Of a stretch of DNA of 64,000 nucleotides, positions 1-9,420 are shown in pieces. Both the position numbers and the translations under genes were made by a program. Location: contig NZ_JABBDX010000001.1 in the NCBI RefSeq assembly GCF_012847335.1, positions 1 through 64,000 on the forward strand. Direction: 5' to 3'. Source of the stretch: Psychrobacter sp. MF31 (lineage in GTDB: Bacteria; Pseudomonadota; Gammaproteobacteria; Pseudomonadales; Moraxellaceae). A model generated the notes under the pieces. That model worked only from the letters and a program-made list of their open reading frames with translations. It had not been told where the DNA came from and ran no database searches. Each line of letters starts with the position of its first letter. The stretch's first letter is position 1.

Positions 1-120
1 AATATGTTTGCAAGGCTCAAACATTTTCGTAGTATCGCTACTCGTTATGAGAAGTTAGCTCGTAATTTTAAGTCAATGCTTTATCTGGCGTGTACTATCG
101 TTCATTGTAAGATGAATTGA
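1..120 (+). CDS. IS5-family transposase, C-terminal fragment (5' end outside window)
   Basis: Thirty-nine codons in frame 1 before the TGA at 118. The residues MFARLKHFRSIATRYEKLA and the following LYLACTIVHCKMN resemble the extreme C-terminus of IS5-family (IS427-type) transposases, where an R-x-A-T-R-Y-[DE]-K motif follows the catalytic glutamate. The catalytic residues themselves lie outside the window, so it cannot be said whether the gene is intact or a remnant. Confidence 0.6.
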   Translation, partial: NMFARLKHFRSIATRYEKLARNFKSMLYLACTIVHCKMN

Positions 121-140
121 AAACACGCCCTAAAACCATC
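1..140 (+). mobile_element. Right-hand end of an IS5-like insertion sequence (partial, continues left of window)
   Basis: An open frame enters from the left window edge and ends at 118-120, and its translation matches the C-terminal signature of IS5-family DDE transposases (LKHFRSIATRYEKLARNF). The stop is followed directly by an AT-rich stretch containing AAAACACGCCCTAAAACC, which is where the right terminal inverted repeat would be expected. The other end and the target-site duplication lie outside the window, so the right boundary is approximate. The element sits about 60-80 bp upstream of the esterase start codon and may touch its promoter. Confidence 0.6.
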
Positions 141-202
141 ACCGCAAACTGTTAAAATAGCCATTAAAATTTTATTGATCACAGTTAAAATAAGGACAAA
201 AC

Positions 203-886
203 ATGTCAAGTTCAGACAAAAAATATTTGGACAGCGTTATTGTTACCCATAATCCAAAGCAAAAAACCGTTAATAACGCCGTCATTTGGCTTCATGGTCT
301 TGGCGCAAGTGGTCATGACTTTGAGCCGATTGTTCCTGAGCTTGATTTATCCGATGATTTAGCGGTTCGCTTTATTTTTCCTCACGCGCCTGAGCGTCCG
401 GTAACTATTAATGGTGGTTACATCATGCCGGCGTGGTACGATATTTTGGAGATGAGCATTGAGCGCAAAGTTGACGTTGAACAAATTAAAATATCAACGC
501 AGCAGATTTATGATTTGATTGATCGCGAAATCGAGCAGGGCGTTCGTCCTGAAAATATCGTTATTGCCGGATTTTCACAAGGCGGGGCGGTGGCATACCA
601 TGCCGCGCTTGGATATCCTCAGCGTTTGGCAGGACTTTTGGCATTATCCACTTACTTAGCAACCAATGACGACATTGTATATAGCACTGCTCATCAAAAC
701 TTGCCCATTTTAATTGAGCATGGTACTCATGATCCGGTAGTTCCTTGTGTTTTAGGCGAACAAGCTGCGGCGTTATTAACCCAAAAAGGCTATCCGGTGG
801 AATATAAAACTTATCCCATGGCGCATCAGGTTTGCCTGCCACAAATTAAAGGTATTGGCAATTGGCTCAATCAAGTGTTGAGGTGA
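203..886 (+). CDS. Carboxylesterase / phospholipase, alpha/beta hydrolase
   Basis: A 227-residue cytoplasmic serine hydrolase of the bacterial carboxylesterase/acyl-protein-thioesterase-like family, which hydrolyses short-chain esters. Visible features are the oxyanion loop region WLHGLGASGHDF near residue 30, the nucleophile elbow GFSQGG (Ser about residue 124), an Asp in HGTHDPVVP (about 176) and a His in MAHQVC (about 207), so the catalytic triad is complete. The length is normal for the family. The start is supported by an AAGGAC ribosome-binding site 6 nt upstream. It is a single gene between the IS end and ssrA. The physiological substrate cannot be read from the sequence. Confidence 0.9.
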   Translation: MSSSDKKYLDSVIVTHNPKQKTVNNAVIWLHGLGASGHDFEPIVPELDLSDDLAVRFIFPHAPERPVTINGGYIMPAWYDILEMSIERKVDVEQIKISTQQIYDLIDREIEQGVRPENIVIAGFSQGGAVAYHAALGYPQRLAGLLALSTYLATNDDIVYSTAHQNLPILIEHGTHDPVVPCVLGEQAAALLTQKGYPVEYKTYPMAHQVCLPQIKGIGNWLNQVLR

Positions 887-940
887 TTTGGCAAAGAAGC
901 TTTTAAAGCGTAACTTAATGTAATTGCAGTGGTTGCTATC

Positions 941-969
941 TTGATAACGGATCAACTTAATTATATAAT
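941..969 (+). promoter_or_regulatory. Probable sigma-70 promoter of ssrA
   Basis: TTGATA at 941-946 and TATAAT at 964-969 are separated by 17 bp, and the -10 box lies 14 bp before the mature tmRNA 5' end. This is close to the sigma-70 consensus and suits a strongly expressed stable RNA. Confidence 0.75.
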
Positions 970-983
970 GATCGTCTTCTATT

Positions 984-1342
984 GGGGATGTTCTGGCTTC
1001 GACGCTGGTGATGAAACTCAATGATGCATGTCGAGAGTATATGTCCTCTCGTAAATCAAACATATATTGTTATAGTCGCAAACGACGAAACTTACGCTCT
1101 AGCAGCCTAAGGGCTGCTTACTCAGTTGCCGATTACCTATAGTCGGTAAACTCAGTTGAAGCGCACGCATATAGGTTCGCCACAAGCGGTTGTCTTAACC
1201 GTTTGGGTTCAAACTTAAAGACTCGTCCAAGCCATCCTGACTGTCGGATCGGTGCGGATTAAAGCTAAAGACAGAAGCTAAACATGTAGAGTCATGGGCG
1301 TAATGCCGGCGGACGCGGGTTCAACTCCCGCCATCTCCACCA
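984..1342 (+). ncRNA. ssrA: tmRNA (transfer-messenger RNA)
   Basis: This RNA rescues stalled ribosomes by acting first as an alanyl-tRNA and then as a template for a degradation tag. The 5' end GGGGATG pairs with the 3' end CATCTCCACCA, forming the tRNA-like acceptor, and a T-arm-like GGTTCAACTCC lies just before the 3' end. The resume codon GCA is at 1078 and the reading frame to TAA at 1110 encodes ANDETYALAA. The length of about 359 nt is typical of a one-piece gammaproteobacterial tmRNA. The CCA is encoded. SmpB is not in the window. Confidence 0.97.
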
Positions 1343-1357
1343 AATTTCTTAAAAAAA

Positions 1358-1387
1358 GTCAGTAACTTAGGTTGCTGGCTTTTTTTT
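1358..1387 (+). terminator. Rho-independent terminator after ssrA
   Basis: A 9-bp stem (GTCAGTAAC with GTTGCTGGC, including G-U pairs) has a 4-nt loop and is followed by eight T residues, 15 bp after the tmRNA 3' end. Confidence 0.8.
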
Positions 1388-1432
1388 ATATTCAAAACGA
1401 GTTGATTAAAGTAAAAGATAAATATTAGCAAT

Positions 1433-1462
1433 AAAAAAACCAGCATCACGCTGGTTTTTTTT
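1433..1462 (-). terminator. Terminator of the rpsF-rpsR-rplI operon
   Basis: ACCAGC and GCTGGT arms enclose ATCAC and are flanked by A and T runs on both sides, so the hairpin could act in either direction. It lies directly after the rplI stop codon on the minus strand. Confidence 0.75.
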
Positions 1463-1478
1463 ATAACGAACTAAAAGC

Positions 1479-1979
1479 TTACGCTTCTAAGTCGTCGTCT
1501 TCGCTATCGTCAGCGGCAAAGTTGTCATCGCCATCTTCAGATAAGATCGTAACCAAAATGGTCGCGGTCACGTCGTGATGAAGCTGGATGTCAACGTTGT
1601 ATTCGCCCACTTGACGAAGTGAACCGGCTGGCAATTTCACTTCAGCGCGGTCAACTTCAAGACCAGAATTGGTTAAGGCTTCAGCGATATCACGAGTTCC
1701 GATAGAGCCGAACAATTTGCCTTCGTCGCCTGATTTGGCGCGCATGATGACGTTCACGTCAGTCAAAGCGTCAGCACGAGCTTGGGCTGAGCTTAACTCT
1801 TCGGCTTCAGCAGCTTCAAGTTCAGCGCGACGAGCTTCGAATTTTTCGATGTTCGCAGCAGTAGCAGGAAGGGCTTTGCCTTGAGGGATAAGAAAGTTAC
1901 GACCGTAACCTGGTTTTACATCGACAGTTTCACCGAGCTTACCAAGGTTGACGATACGCTGTAACAAAATAACTTGCAT
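1479..1979 (-). CDS. rplI: 50S ribosomal protein bL9
   Basis: The N-terminal domain [19 protein letters not shown] followed by [16 protein letters not shown] is the bL9 signature that binds domain V of 23S rRNA. A long connecting helix rich in Ala and Glu and a C-terminal domain (about residues 80-148) follow. At 166 residues it is longer than the approximately 149 of E. coli because of an acidic tail of about 17 residues rich in Asp and Glu. It is the last gene of rpsF-rpsR-rplI, 23 bp after rpsR, with a terminator behind it. Confidence 0.97.
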   Translation of the reverse strand: MQVILLQRIVNLGKLGETVDVKPGYGRNFLIPQGKALPATAANIEKFEARRAELEAAEAEELSSAQARADALTDVNVIMRAKSGDEGKLFGSIGTRDIAEALTNSGLEVDRAEVKLPAGSLRQVGEYNVDIQLHHDVTATILVTILSEDGDDNFAADDSEDDDLEA

Positions 1980-2002
1980 GAGTCACTCCAGATAATCGGT
2001 AA

Positions 2003-2230
2003 TTACTGATGGTTGTCAGTGTACGGTAATAGCGCAAGGTAGCGAGCTTGCTTGATGGCGGTCGCTAGTTGACGCTGATATTTGGTAGACGTTCCGGTGA
2101 TGCGGCTAGGAACGATTTTGCCATTGTCACTGATGTACTGTTTGAGCAATTCGACATCTTTATAATCGATGTGTTTGATGCCTTCAGCAGTGAAACGGCA
2201 GAATTTGCGACGGCGATAAAAACGTGCCAT
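2003..2230 (-). CDS. rpsR: 30S ribosomal protein bS18
   Basis: A 75-residue protein starting [17 protein letters not shown], with the conserved core [21 protein letters not shown] and [11 protein letters not shown]. It binds bS6 in the small-subunit platform; the gene for that partner, rpsF, is immediately upstream (16 bp). The length is exactly family-typical, and an AAAGGAG ribosome-binding site precedes the ATG. Confidence 0.98.
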   Translation of the reverse strand: MARFYRRRKFCRFTAEGIKHIDYKDVELLKQYISDNGKIVPSRITGTSTKYQRQLATAIKQARYLALLPYTDNHQ

Positions 2231-2246
2231 GAGTATTCTCCTTTAA

Positions 2247-2645
2247 TTAGTCTTCACTGTTGTCGTTGTCGTCATTGTCTTGACGGTTGTCTGAACGACG
2301 GTTAGCTTTACGAGCACGCTTTTCATCAGCGTTTTTGGCTAACTGTGACTCTTCGGTGATGGCTTCGTCACGGCGGATAACTAGGCTACGAATGATCGCG
2401 TCATTATAACGGAACAGCTCTTCAAGCTCAGCTAGAGTTTCGCCATCGGTTTCGATGTTGAATAACACATAGTGGGCTTTATGAATTTTGTTGATTGGGT
2501 AGGCAAGTTGGCGGCGACCCCAATCTTCTAGGCGGTGGATGACGCCATTGTTGTCTTGAACCAATTTGATGTAGCGCTCAACCATTCCTACCACTTGATC
2601 GCTTTGGTCTGGGTGTACCAATAACACCACTTCGTAATGTCGCAT
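2247..2645 (-). CDS. rpsF: 30S ribosomal protein bS6
   Basis: [18 protein letters not shown] at the N-terminus and [19 protein letters not shown] in the middle are hallmarks of bS6, which pairs with bS18 on 16S rRNA. At 132 residues it has a charged C-terminal tail ([14 protein letters not shown]). In enterobacteria the bS6 tail is glutamylated by RimK; whether that occurs here is unknown. First gene of the ribosomal operon. Confidence 0.97.
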   Translation of the reverse strand: MRHYEVVLLVHPDQSDQVVGMVERYIKLVQDNNGVIHRLEDWGRRQLAYPINKIHKAHYVLFNIETDGETLAELEELFRYNDAIIRSLVIRRDEAITEESQLAKNADEKRARKANRRSDNRQDNDDNDNSED

Positions 2646-2733
2646 AAGGACTCCTTACGGATTAATCAGCCATCAACCCTATGTCGATGGCAAGGAGATT
2701 TATAAGCTAATCGCTTAGATTATAAAGCGCCGT

Positions 2734-2762
2734 ATTATAGCACTGGGTTTTGATAAACTCAA
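2734..2762 (-). promoter_or_regulatory. Probable promoter of rpsF-rpsR-rplI
   Basis: On the minus strand TTGAGT (2757-2762) and TATAAT (2734-2739) are 17 bp apart. The -10 box lies about 90 nt upstream of the rpsF start, leaving a leader long enough for translational control. Confidence 0.65.
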
Positions 2763-2781
2763 TGAAAATCAGCGATGAAAT

Positions 2782-2814
2782 AAAAAAGCAGCAAAAATCG
2801 CTTGCTGCTTTTTA
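2782..2814 (-). terminator. Terminator after the RDD-family gene
   Basis: A perfect 12-bp stem (AAAAAGCAGCAA / TTGCTGCTTTTT) has a 7-nt loop and flanking T runs. It lies 22 bp past the stop of the minus-strand RDD gene and separates it from the rpsF promoter. Confidence 0.8.
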
Positions 2815-2835
2815 TTATTCAAAATAAGGACGCAT

Positions 2836-3792
2836 TTACTTTTTTAGCTGGCTGTTATCGGCGCGAACGACCAAAGTTTTTGCCAATTTGTCATGCCAGC
2901 CCATGTTTTCAGGACTTCTTGCCGCCAAAATATAATTAATGGCAACCACCACAAAGCCAAAAATGCTGACATAAGAAAACAGCAAGTTATAAATGATGAG
3001 CAGCAGTAAGGTGCGAACGCCAACCAGTTTGGTAAAAGACGGCAATTTATGAGTGGTTTGGTCAACCACGCGAATTCCGGTAATGAGCTTTCCAATGGAT
3101 TGACCGCGAAGCATGATAAACAGCAGCTGAAGCCCAAACAGCCCAAAAACAAGCACTTGCGAGACCATAAGCGTGGTGCTTGGGATGCTTTCCATCAAAA
3201 CCATGGAGTACTTGTAAGCGGCGTCCATATTTTGGATGTTTTGAAATTTACTATAATCAATATCCATTTTGCCAAGCGCCATAATCAGCGGCAAAATCGC
3301 CATAACGTACAAAATGCCATTGATTAAGGTGGCAAGAACGCGCAGCATAACCGGCGCTAAAACAACATTGCCAATTTTTTGGTCGATCGCTGCTGAAGCC
3401 GATTTAGCTTTGGATAAGCTCACGCGAGAGTTTGCTTGATGCTCGCGATTGGTGGTCATGTCAAACTTGGCATCTGCTGATTTTGGGCGCTCAGGTTTGC
3501 CATAAAGCCGATCAACCGACACTTTATCAGCAGCATTTTTAGGATCATTATCTTCAGGGAAATCGGTCACGTTGGTGATGATCGAGTCGTTGTCGGTATC
3601 ACTATTAGTGACAGGTAGAGGACGATAAACCAGTTGATTGTCCGTGACATCCCCTAAGCGCTGCCAATTGCTCATGCCGTCGTGCCAAACCAGATCATCG
3701 AGAACCACTTCGCCAGACGCGAGCATGATATTGAGCTGATCCACCGAATAGGGACCGGCTTGAACATTATTTCGAGCAAGATAAATTTGCAT
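2836..3792 (-). CDS. GYF_2 and RDD domain membrane protein
   Basis: A 318-residue protein of unknown function. Residues 1-50 (YLARNNVQAGPYSVDQL, then DDLVWHDGMSNWQRLGDV) form a GYF_2-type domain, which is thought to bind peptides or proteins. A charged linker of about 85 residues follows. Residues 145-310 form an RDD domain with three to four hydrophobic segments, including MLRGQSIGKLITGIRVVD and a C-terminal GWHDKLAKTLVV, typical of the family. RDD proteins are sometimes proposed to be transporters, but the substrate is unknown. The gene lies between ppsA and rpsF and has its own terminator. A 14-bp inverted repeat lies just upstream of its start. Confidence 0.8.
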   Translation of the reverse strand: MQIYLARNNVQAGPYSVDQLNIMLASGEVVLDDLVWHDGMSNWQRLGDVTDNQLVYRPLPVTNSDTDNDSIITNVTDFPEDNDPKNAADKVSVDRLYGKPERPKSADAKFDMTTNREHQANSRVSLSKAKSASAAIDQKIGNVVLAPVMLRVLATLINGILYVMAILPLIMALGKMDIDYSKFQNIQNMDAAYKYSMVLMESIPSTTLMVSQVLVFGLFGLQLLFIMLRGQSIGKLITGIRVVDQTTHKLPSFTKLVGVRTLLLLIIYNLLFSYVSIFGFVVVAINYILAARSPENMGWHDKLAKTLVVRADNSQLKK

Positions 3793-3829
3793 AGTTGCCT
3801 ACATCGTTGGTCATGTTAGGTCAATATAT

Positions 3830-3883
3830 TAGGACAGAATTGACAAATCACAAACTTTATTTGCAATTATCAATTCTGTCCTA
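3830..3883. repeat. Perfect 14-bp inverted repeat between ppsA and the RDD gene
   Basis: TAGGACAGAATTGA at 3830-3843 and its exact reverse complement at 3870-3883 are separated by 26 bp. That spacer holds a second, smaller inverted repeat (CAAAT at 3844-3848, ATTTG at 3859-3863). There is no T run after it on the minus strand, so it is not a classical terminator. It could be an operator for the RDD gene, an mRNA-stabilising hairpin after ppsA or a small repetitive element. Confidence 0.7.
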
Positions 3884-3933
3884 GGGTTTGCCAAGGCAAA
3901 TGGGCGTAACAAAGCTGCCGATTAGGCTTCTTT

Positions 3934-6315
3934 TTAGGCTTCTTCGTCCGCTAAAAAGAACCAAGTATCAAGCACAGAATCTGGGTTTAGTGATACTGAG
4001 CTGATGCCTTGCTCCATGAGCCAGTACGCCAAATCTGGATGATCAGATGGTCCTTGACCGCAGATACCAATGTATTTGCCTTGTTTGCGGCAAGCCTCAA
4101 TCGCCATGGACAAGAGCTTTTTCACCGCAGGGTCACGCTCATCAAACAGGTGTGAGACGATGCCAGAGTCGCGGTCAAGACCAAGGGTCAACTGGGTCAA
4201 GTCGTTTGAACCGATTGAGAAGCCATCAAAGTATTGTAAAAACTCATCAGCAAGTAAGGCGTTGGTTGGTAATTCGCACATCATAATGATGCGAAGACCG
4301 TTTTCGCCGCGTTTTAGACCATTTTTCTCAAGAAGTTCGATCACTTGACGCGCTTCATCAGTGGTGCGAACAAATGGGATCATGATCTCAACGTTGGTCA
4401 ATCCCATGACATCACGGACGCGTTTTAACGCTTGGCATTCAAGCTCAAAGCAGTCGCGGAAGTTGTCTGAAACGTAGCGGCTTGCTCCGCGGAAGCCAAG
4501 CATTGGGTTTTCTTCTGATGGCTCATAAAGCTTGCCACCGATGAGGTTGGCGTACTCGTTTGATTTAAAATCAGACATACGAACGATAACGGGCTGCTCT
4601 TTAAAGGCAACGGCGAGCGTTGAGATACCTTCAACCAATTTATCCACATAAAAATCAACGGGAGAGGCGTAGCCAGCAATGCGCTCATTGATGGCTTGAG
4701 CTACTTCACGCGGTAAGGTGTTCATGTTCAAAAGCGCTTTTGGATGAACGCCAATCATTCGGTTAATGATAAACTCTAAGCGCGCAAGACCAACGCCTTC
4801 ATTTGGCATTTGCGCAAATGAAAACGCGCGATCAGGGTTGCCGACGTTCATCATGACTTTAAAGGCAAGCTCGGGCATGGTTTCAATCGAGTTGGTTTGA
4901 ACGTCAAACTCAAGCTGACCTTCATAAATAAAGCCAGTATCGCCCTCAGCACAAGATACGGTCACGTCTTGACCATCGCTTAGGATTTCGGTGGCGTTAC
5001 CACAACCAACGATTGCCGGAACGCCAAGCTCACGGGCGATAATCGCAGCGTGACAGGTTCGACCGCCACGGTTGGTGATAATCGCTGAGGCAAGCTTCAT
5101 GACCGGTTCCCAATCAGGATCCGTCATGTCAGAGACTAAAATGTCACCTGCTTGAACTTTGTCCATCTCGTTTAAGTTGTCAACGATACGAACTTTACCG
5201 GCGCCGATACGCTGACCGATTGAGCGACCTTCACAAAGCACTTTGGCATCTTTAGTGTTGATGACGTAGCGCTCCATGATGTTGCTGTCTTGGCGGCTTT
5301 TAACCGTTTCAGGTCGCGCTTGAACGATAAAGATTTCATTCGTGTCGCCATCTTTTGCCCACTCGATGTCCATGGCTTGACCGTAGTGCTTTTCGATGGT
5401 CATGGCTTGTTTGGCAAGGTTGGTCAACTCGTCCGTGGTTAATGAAAACTGCATGCGGTCTTGTTTTTCAACGTCAACGACTTTGACCGATTTGCCCGCG
5501 CTGGCTTCTTCGCCATAAATCATTTTTTTATGTTTGCTGCCAAGGTTTCGGCGGATAATCGCTGGGCGACCTTGTTGCAATAAGGGTTTTGATAAATAAA
5601 ACTCGTCAGGGTTCACCGCACCTTGAACGACCATTTCGCCCAAACCATAACTTGAGGTAATAAAGACCACTTGGTCAAAGCCGCTTTCGGTATCGATAGT
5701 GAACATGACGCCTGCCGCGCCCGTTTCTGAGCGAACCATGCGCTGAACGCCGGCAGATAACGCAACGCCTTCATGCTCAAAGCCTTTATGAACGCGGTAA
5801 GAAATGGCGCGGTCGTTATAAAGGGAGGCAAACACTTCTTTAATCGCGATTAAAACGTTATCAATACCGCGAATGTTCAGGTAGGTTTCTTGCTGACCTG
5901 CAAATGACGCATCGGGTAAATCTTCAGCAGTGGCAGATGAGCGCACGGCAACGGCGATATCATTGCCATTACTCATGGTGTCAAAGGCTTTGCGAACTTC
6001 TTCTTCCAAATCTTTTGGCAACTCTTGGTCGATGATCCAGCCACGGATTTTTTTACCAGTAGCAGCAAGTTTGTTGACATCATTGACATCAAGGGCTTTT
6101 AATTCGCTGTTGATTTTATCAAGAAGTCCGGTTTCCGTTAAAAAACGGTTAAACGCGTTAGCAGTGGTTGCAAAGCCGCCAGGGACGCTCACGCCCAAGT
6201 CTGATAAATGACTGATCATCTCGCCAAGCGAGGAGTTTTTACCGCCAACGATGTCTACATCGTCTTTGCCAAGCTTGTCTAGGGTAATTACGAGGTCTGA
6301 GGCGCGAGCTGTCAT
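3934..6315 (-). CDS. ppsA: Phosphoenolpyruvate synthase
   Basis: A 793-residue enzyme converting pyruvate and ATP to PEP, AMP and phosphate, the first step of gluconeogenesis from C3 compounds. The N-terminal ATP-grasp domain begins [22 protein letters not shown]. The central swivelling domain carries the phospho-accepting His in [15 protein letters not shown]. The C-terminal PEP/pyruvate-binding barrel ends with [18 protein letters not shown]. The length matches the family. The regulator ppsR is transcribed divergently from the other side of a 400-bp gap, a conserved pairing, so activity is probably controlled by PpsR phosphorylation of the threonine preceding the catalytic His. Confidence 0.97.
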   Translation of the reverse strand: MTARASDLVITLDKLGKDDVDIVGGKNSSLGEMISHLSDLGVSVPGGFATTANAFNRFLTETGLLDKINSELKALDVNDVNKLAATGKKIRGWIIDQELPKDLEEEVRKAFDTMSNGNDIAVAVRSSATAEDLPDASFAGQQETYLNIRGIDNVLIAIKEVFASLYNDRAISYRVHKGFEHEGVALSAGVQRMVRSETGAAGVMFTIDTESGFDQVVFITSSYGLGEMVVQGAVNPDEFYLSKPLLQQGRPAIIRRNLGSKHKKMIYGEEASAGKSVKVVDVEKQDRMQFSLTTDELTNLAKQAMTIEKHYGQAMDIEWAKDGDTNEIFIVQARPETVKSRQDSNIMERYVINTKDAKVLCEGRSIGQRIGAGKVRIVDNLNEMDKVQAGDILVSDMTDPDWEPVMKLASAIITNRGGRTCHAAIIARELGVPAIVGCGNATEILSDGQDVTVSCAEGDTGFIYEGQLEFDVQTNSIETMPELAFKVMMNVGNPDRAFSFAQMPNEGVGLARLEFIINRMIGVHPKALLNMNTLPREVAQAINERIAGYASPVDFYVDKLVEGISTLAVAFKEQPVIVRMSDFKSNEYANLIGGKLYEPSEENPMLGFRGASRYVSDNFRDCFELECQALKRVRDVMGLTNVEIMIPFVRTTDEARQVIELLEKNGLKRGENGLRIIMMCELPTNALLADEFLQYFDGFSIGSNDLTQLTLGLDRDSGIVSHLFDERDPAVKKLLSMAIEACRKQGKYIGICGQGPSDHPDLAYWLMEQGISSVSLNPDSVLDTWFFLADEEA

Positions 6316-6716
6316 GATAACTCCGAAAAATAAGGTTATTTAGGAAAGATTATAACGCTAAATTATACCGCTATCTTACACATATTTCGAGGATTTGACA
6401 CCAAAATTTTGCTAAATTTACGATTTTCCTTGGTTTTTTGGGTAAGACTTTTGAGTTTAATTGGCTTATTAAAAGAAAAATGGTTTTAATGAGCTTGAGT
6501 AATCAAACAAGACAAACAGTCAAAGCAAGGACTGACGATAGATGACGGTTTAAAGGCAATTTAATATTCGTCAATTGCCGATAAAAAATGTAGGTTTTGG
6601 ATTGGTTAGGTAAGTTGGAGTCGAAATAAAGGGCTAACTTGCGTATAATGAAACTGCTAAAGCGTGAGCTGATTTTTTTATTTATGATGTTCTGATTTTT
6701 CACAGGTTTTTAAGCT
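6316..6716. promoter_or_regulatory. Divergent ppsA/ppsR control region
   Basis: 401 bp without a credible gene. It must hold promoters for both flanking genes. A TATAAT box at 6644-6649 faces ppsR but lacks a good -35 hexamer at normal spacing. The ppsA side is AT-rich, with long T and A runs. No clear regulator-binding repeat was found. A 66-codon frame on the minus strand here has no family features and was left out. Confidence 0.5.
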
Positions 6717-7610
6717 ATGTATTCAACCTCGACCAACCAAGGCAGTCCGACCATTCAAAATCGCCACGCGCTAAGCTTGGACAATTCGCAAGCGCTCAGA
6801 AGTGCGTTTTTTATTTCCGATGGCACAGCGATCACCGCTGAAACGTTGGGGCGCTCAATCTTAAGCCAGTTTGCCTCGGTGCCGTTTGAGACGCGCGTAT
6901 TGCCTTATGTAGACACCCTTGAGCGCGCCGCAGATGCCGTTGAGCAAATCAATTTGGCGTATCAGCGCGATGGGTTGTTGCCACTGGTGTTTGATACCAT
7001 TGTCAACGCCGATATCCGAGAAAAAATCAACTCCGCTCACAGTTGCAACTTGGATATGTATGAAGGTTTGATCGGTCGCATTGCTGAGGAAATCGGCGTT
7101 GAGCCGGACAGTCATTCAGGTCATGCTCATGATAATGTGGACTCCGAAACCTATAAAGAGCGCATTGATGCTGTTCATTTTGCTTTAGATAATGACGATG
7201 GCGCGCGAACTCGGCATTATGACGCGGCAGATATTATTTTAATCGGCGTGTCACGGTCAGGAAAAACGCCGACCTCACTATATTTGGCGCTTCAATTTGG
7301 CATTCGCGCTGCCAATTATCCGTTAACTGAAGATGATTTATACGACAATCAATTGCCAAAAGCGCTTCGCGAGCATAAAGATAAGCTGTTTGGACTGGTT
7401 ATTGATACCGATCGCTTGGTAAAAATCCGCCAAGAGCGCCGCGCTGGTAGCCGATATTCAAGCTATCAGCAGTGCCAGCAAGAGCAGCGCGCCATTCAAG
7501 GCATTTATATTTCGCAAGGCATCCCAAATTTAGACGTATCAGAAATGTCGGTCGAAGAAATTGCCACGCGAATTTTGCAAATGACGGGGCTAAAACGCCG
7601 GATTGGTTGA
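6717..7610 (+). CDS. ppsR: PEP synthase regulatory protein (bifunctional kinase/pyrophosphorylase)
   Basis: A 297-residue protein of the DUF299/PpsR family, which inactivates PpsA by ADP-dependent phosphorylation of a threonine next to the catalytic His and reactivates it by phosphorolysis. The N-terminal motif SAFFISDGTAITAETLGRS and the P-loop-like GVSRSGKTPTSLYLA (about residue 176) are both present, as is the C-terminal arginine-rich RQERRAGSRYSSYQQC. It is slightly longer than the E. coli protein owing to a His/Asp-rich insertion around residue 130. Its position divergent from ppsA supports the assignment. Confidence 0.95.
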   Translation: MYSTSTNQGSPTIQNRHALSLDNSQALRSAFFISDGTAITAETLGRSILSQFASVPFETRVLPYVDTLERAADAVEQINLAYQRDGLLPLVFDTIVNADIREKINSAHSCNLDMYEGLIGRIAEEIGVEPDSHSGHAHDNVDSETYKERIDAVHFALDNDDGARTRHYDAADIILIGVSRSGKTPTSLYLALQFGIRAANYPLTEDDLYDNQLPKALREHKDKLFGLVIDTDRLVKIRQERRAGSRYSSYQQCQQEQRAIQGIYISQGIPNLDVSEMSVEEIATRILQMTGLKRRIG

Positions 7611-7700
7611 TTTTTTAACGGCTGATTCATCAAAGATTAGCTTGATCTTATTTTTATTTTCTTATTTTACAATCATTCATTATGGAAAAATCACGAGGAT

Positions 7701-9371
7701 ATGATGGGAAGCAAACGTAAAGACGGCACTGCTGCCGAAAGCGATACCACTAATGATATGAACACCGATCCGAATACTGAAGTGTCCAATAAAGATCGCG
7801 GCACTGATCCGGAAACGGCGCCTGAGACCACCCAAGGTCAATCCAAGCAAGAAAACATCGAGCAGATTCACGATCAAGTGACGGAAAGTCCGTTGTTTCA
7901 TCCAAGCCTGATCAGTCCGCTTGATGATATCCGCATCAATATTAAATCTGGATATTCAAAAGATTCACGCCGCCTAAAAAACGACAAGCATGAGTTTGAA
8001 TATGATGCGATCGTTTTGGGCGCAGGTCCTGCTGGGGAAGCGGCAGCGATGAAGCTTGCCAAATCTGGAAAAAAAGTGGCAGTTATTGACCCACGTGAGC
8101 AGGTTGGCGGCAACTGTACCCATGTCGGCACCATCCCAAGTAAGGCGCTGCGTCAGTCAGTGTTTAACTTGATTAACTTTCGCCGCGATCAGATGTTCAC
8201 CCAAGCGATGGACTATCATCAAGTTCCGCTCAATATCGTGTTGGCAAAAGCTCGCGAAGTGATCCGCCGTCAGGTCAACACCCACACGCGCTTTTATGAG
8301 CGCAATCAGATCGAAGTCATCCACGGCTGGGCAAGCTTTTTGGACAATCATACCTTGCGCGTGGAAACCGAAGACAACGTTTTTGAAACGCTGACCTTTA
8401 ATAAAGCGATTATCACGGTTGGTAGCCGACCATACCGCCCTGAGATTTTAGATTTTAATCACCCGCGTGTGTTTGATTCCGACAAAATCTTGCAAATGGA
8501 TTATGTCGTTCAAAAAATCATCATTTATGGTGCTGGCGTGATTGGCTGTGAGTACGCCTCGATCTTTACAGGTCTTGGCTATAAGGTTGATTTGATTAAC
8601 AATAAAGATCAGCTACTCAGCTATTTGGACAGTGAAATCAGCGATGCGATTGCCCATGACTTCCGTCAATTTGGCGTGGTTATTCGCAATAATGAAGAGA
8701 TTGATCATTTAGAAACCACCGATGATTATGTCGTTTTGCATCTAAAAAGTGGCAAAAAGATCAAATCGGACGCCATTTTATGGTCAAACGGTCGCTCAGG
8801 AAACACCGATGGTTTAAATTTAGAAGCGATTGGGCTTACTGCCAACAGCCGCGGTCAGCTAAAAGTCGATGACAACTACCGCACTGAAGTTGAAAATATT
8901 TACGCCGCAGGGGATGTGATTGGTTGGCCCTCGCTTGCCTCCGCCGCTTATGACCAAGGTCGCTGCGCCGCGGCCTTCATGGTGGGCGATCATGACGCTG
9001 AGCCAGTGTCAAGCGTGCCAACGGGAATCTATACCATCCCCGAGATTTCTTGTATCGGTAAAACAGAGCAAGAACTGACCGATGAAAAAGTCCCTTATGA
9101 AGTTGGTCAGGCGTTTTTTAAACACTTAGCGCGAGCGCAAATCATTGGTGAGCGCTCAGGGGTTTTAAAAATCTTATTCCACCGCGAGACCCTTGAAATC
9201 TTGGGAATCCATTGCTATGGCAATCATGCCTCTGAGATTATCCATATTGGTCAGGCGGTCATGAAATGCAACAATACGATTGAGTATTTTGTCAATACCA
9301 CCTTTAACTACCCAACGATGGCGGAAGCTTACCGCGTTGCCGCGCTTAATGGTTTAAATCGTATTTTTTAA
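7701..9371 (+). CDS. sthA: Soluble pyridine nucleotide transhydrogenase
   Basis: A 556-residue flavoprotein of the disulfide-reductase fold that moves reducing equivalents between NADPH and NADH. The FAD site [20 protein letters not shown] begins near residue 100. [16 protein letters not shown] carries the single Cys typical of SthA in place of the redox-active disulfide. A second Rossmann motif [13 protein letters not shown] (NAD(P)) and the FAD-binding [15 protein letters not shown] follow. The first approximately 95 residues are an acidic, low-complexity extension absent from the approximately 466-residue E. coli enzyme. The ATG pair at 7701/7704 follows a GAGG site, and no later start has a better one. 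A bidirectional terminator follows. Confidence 0.93.
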   Translation: MMGSKRKDGTAAESDTTNDMNTDPNTEVSNKDRGTDPETAPETTQGQSKQENIEQIHDQVTESPLFHPSLISPLDDIRINIKSGYSKDSRRLKNDKHEFEYDAIVLGAGPAGEAAAMKLAKSGKKVAVIDPREQVGGNCTHVGTIPSKALRQSVFNLINFRRDQMFTQAMDYHQVPLNIVLAKAREVIRRQVNTHTRFYERNQIEVIHGWASFLDNHTLRVETEDNVFETLTFNKAIITVGSRPYRPEILDFNHPRVFDSDKILQMDYVVQKIIIYGAGVIGCEYASIFTGLGYKVDLINNKDQLLSYLDSEISDAIAHDFRQFGVVIRNNEEIDHLETTDDYVVLHLKSGKKIKSDAILWSNGRSGNTDGLNLEAIGLTANSRGQLKVDDNYRTEVENIYAAGDVIGWPSLASAAYDQGRCAAAFMVGDHDAEPVSSVPTGIYTIPEISCIGKTEQELTDEKVPYEVGQAFFKHLARAQIIGERSGVLKILFHRETLEILGIHCYGNHASEIIHIGQAVMKCNNTIEYFVNTTFNYPTMAEAYRVAALNGLNRIF

Positions 9372-9383
9372 TAAGTGAAATGA

Positions 9384-9418
9384 CAAAAAAAGCGCCTAAT
9401 CTGTAGGCGCTTTTTTTA
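9384..9418. terminator. Bidirectional terminator between sthA and the exporter operon
   Basis: AAAAAAAGCGCCTA and TAGGCGCTTTTTTT form a near-perfect stem around ATCTG, flanked by an A run and a T run. Convergent genes end on either side (9371 and 9421), so it can serve both. Confidence 0.85.
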
Positions 9419-9420
9419 TT

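Noticed and set aside
6503-6703. 66-codon minus-strand frame between ppsA and ppsR
   Set aside because: AT-rich, no ribosome-binding site, overlaps the expected ppsR promoter, no recognisable family.
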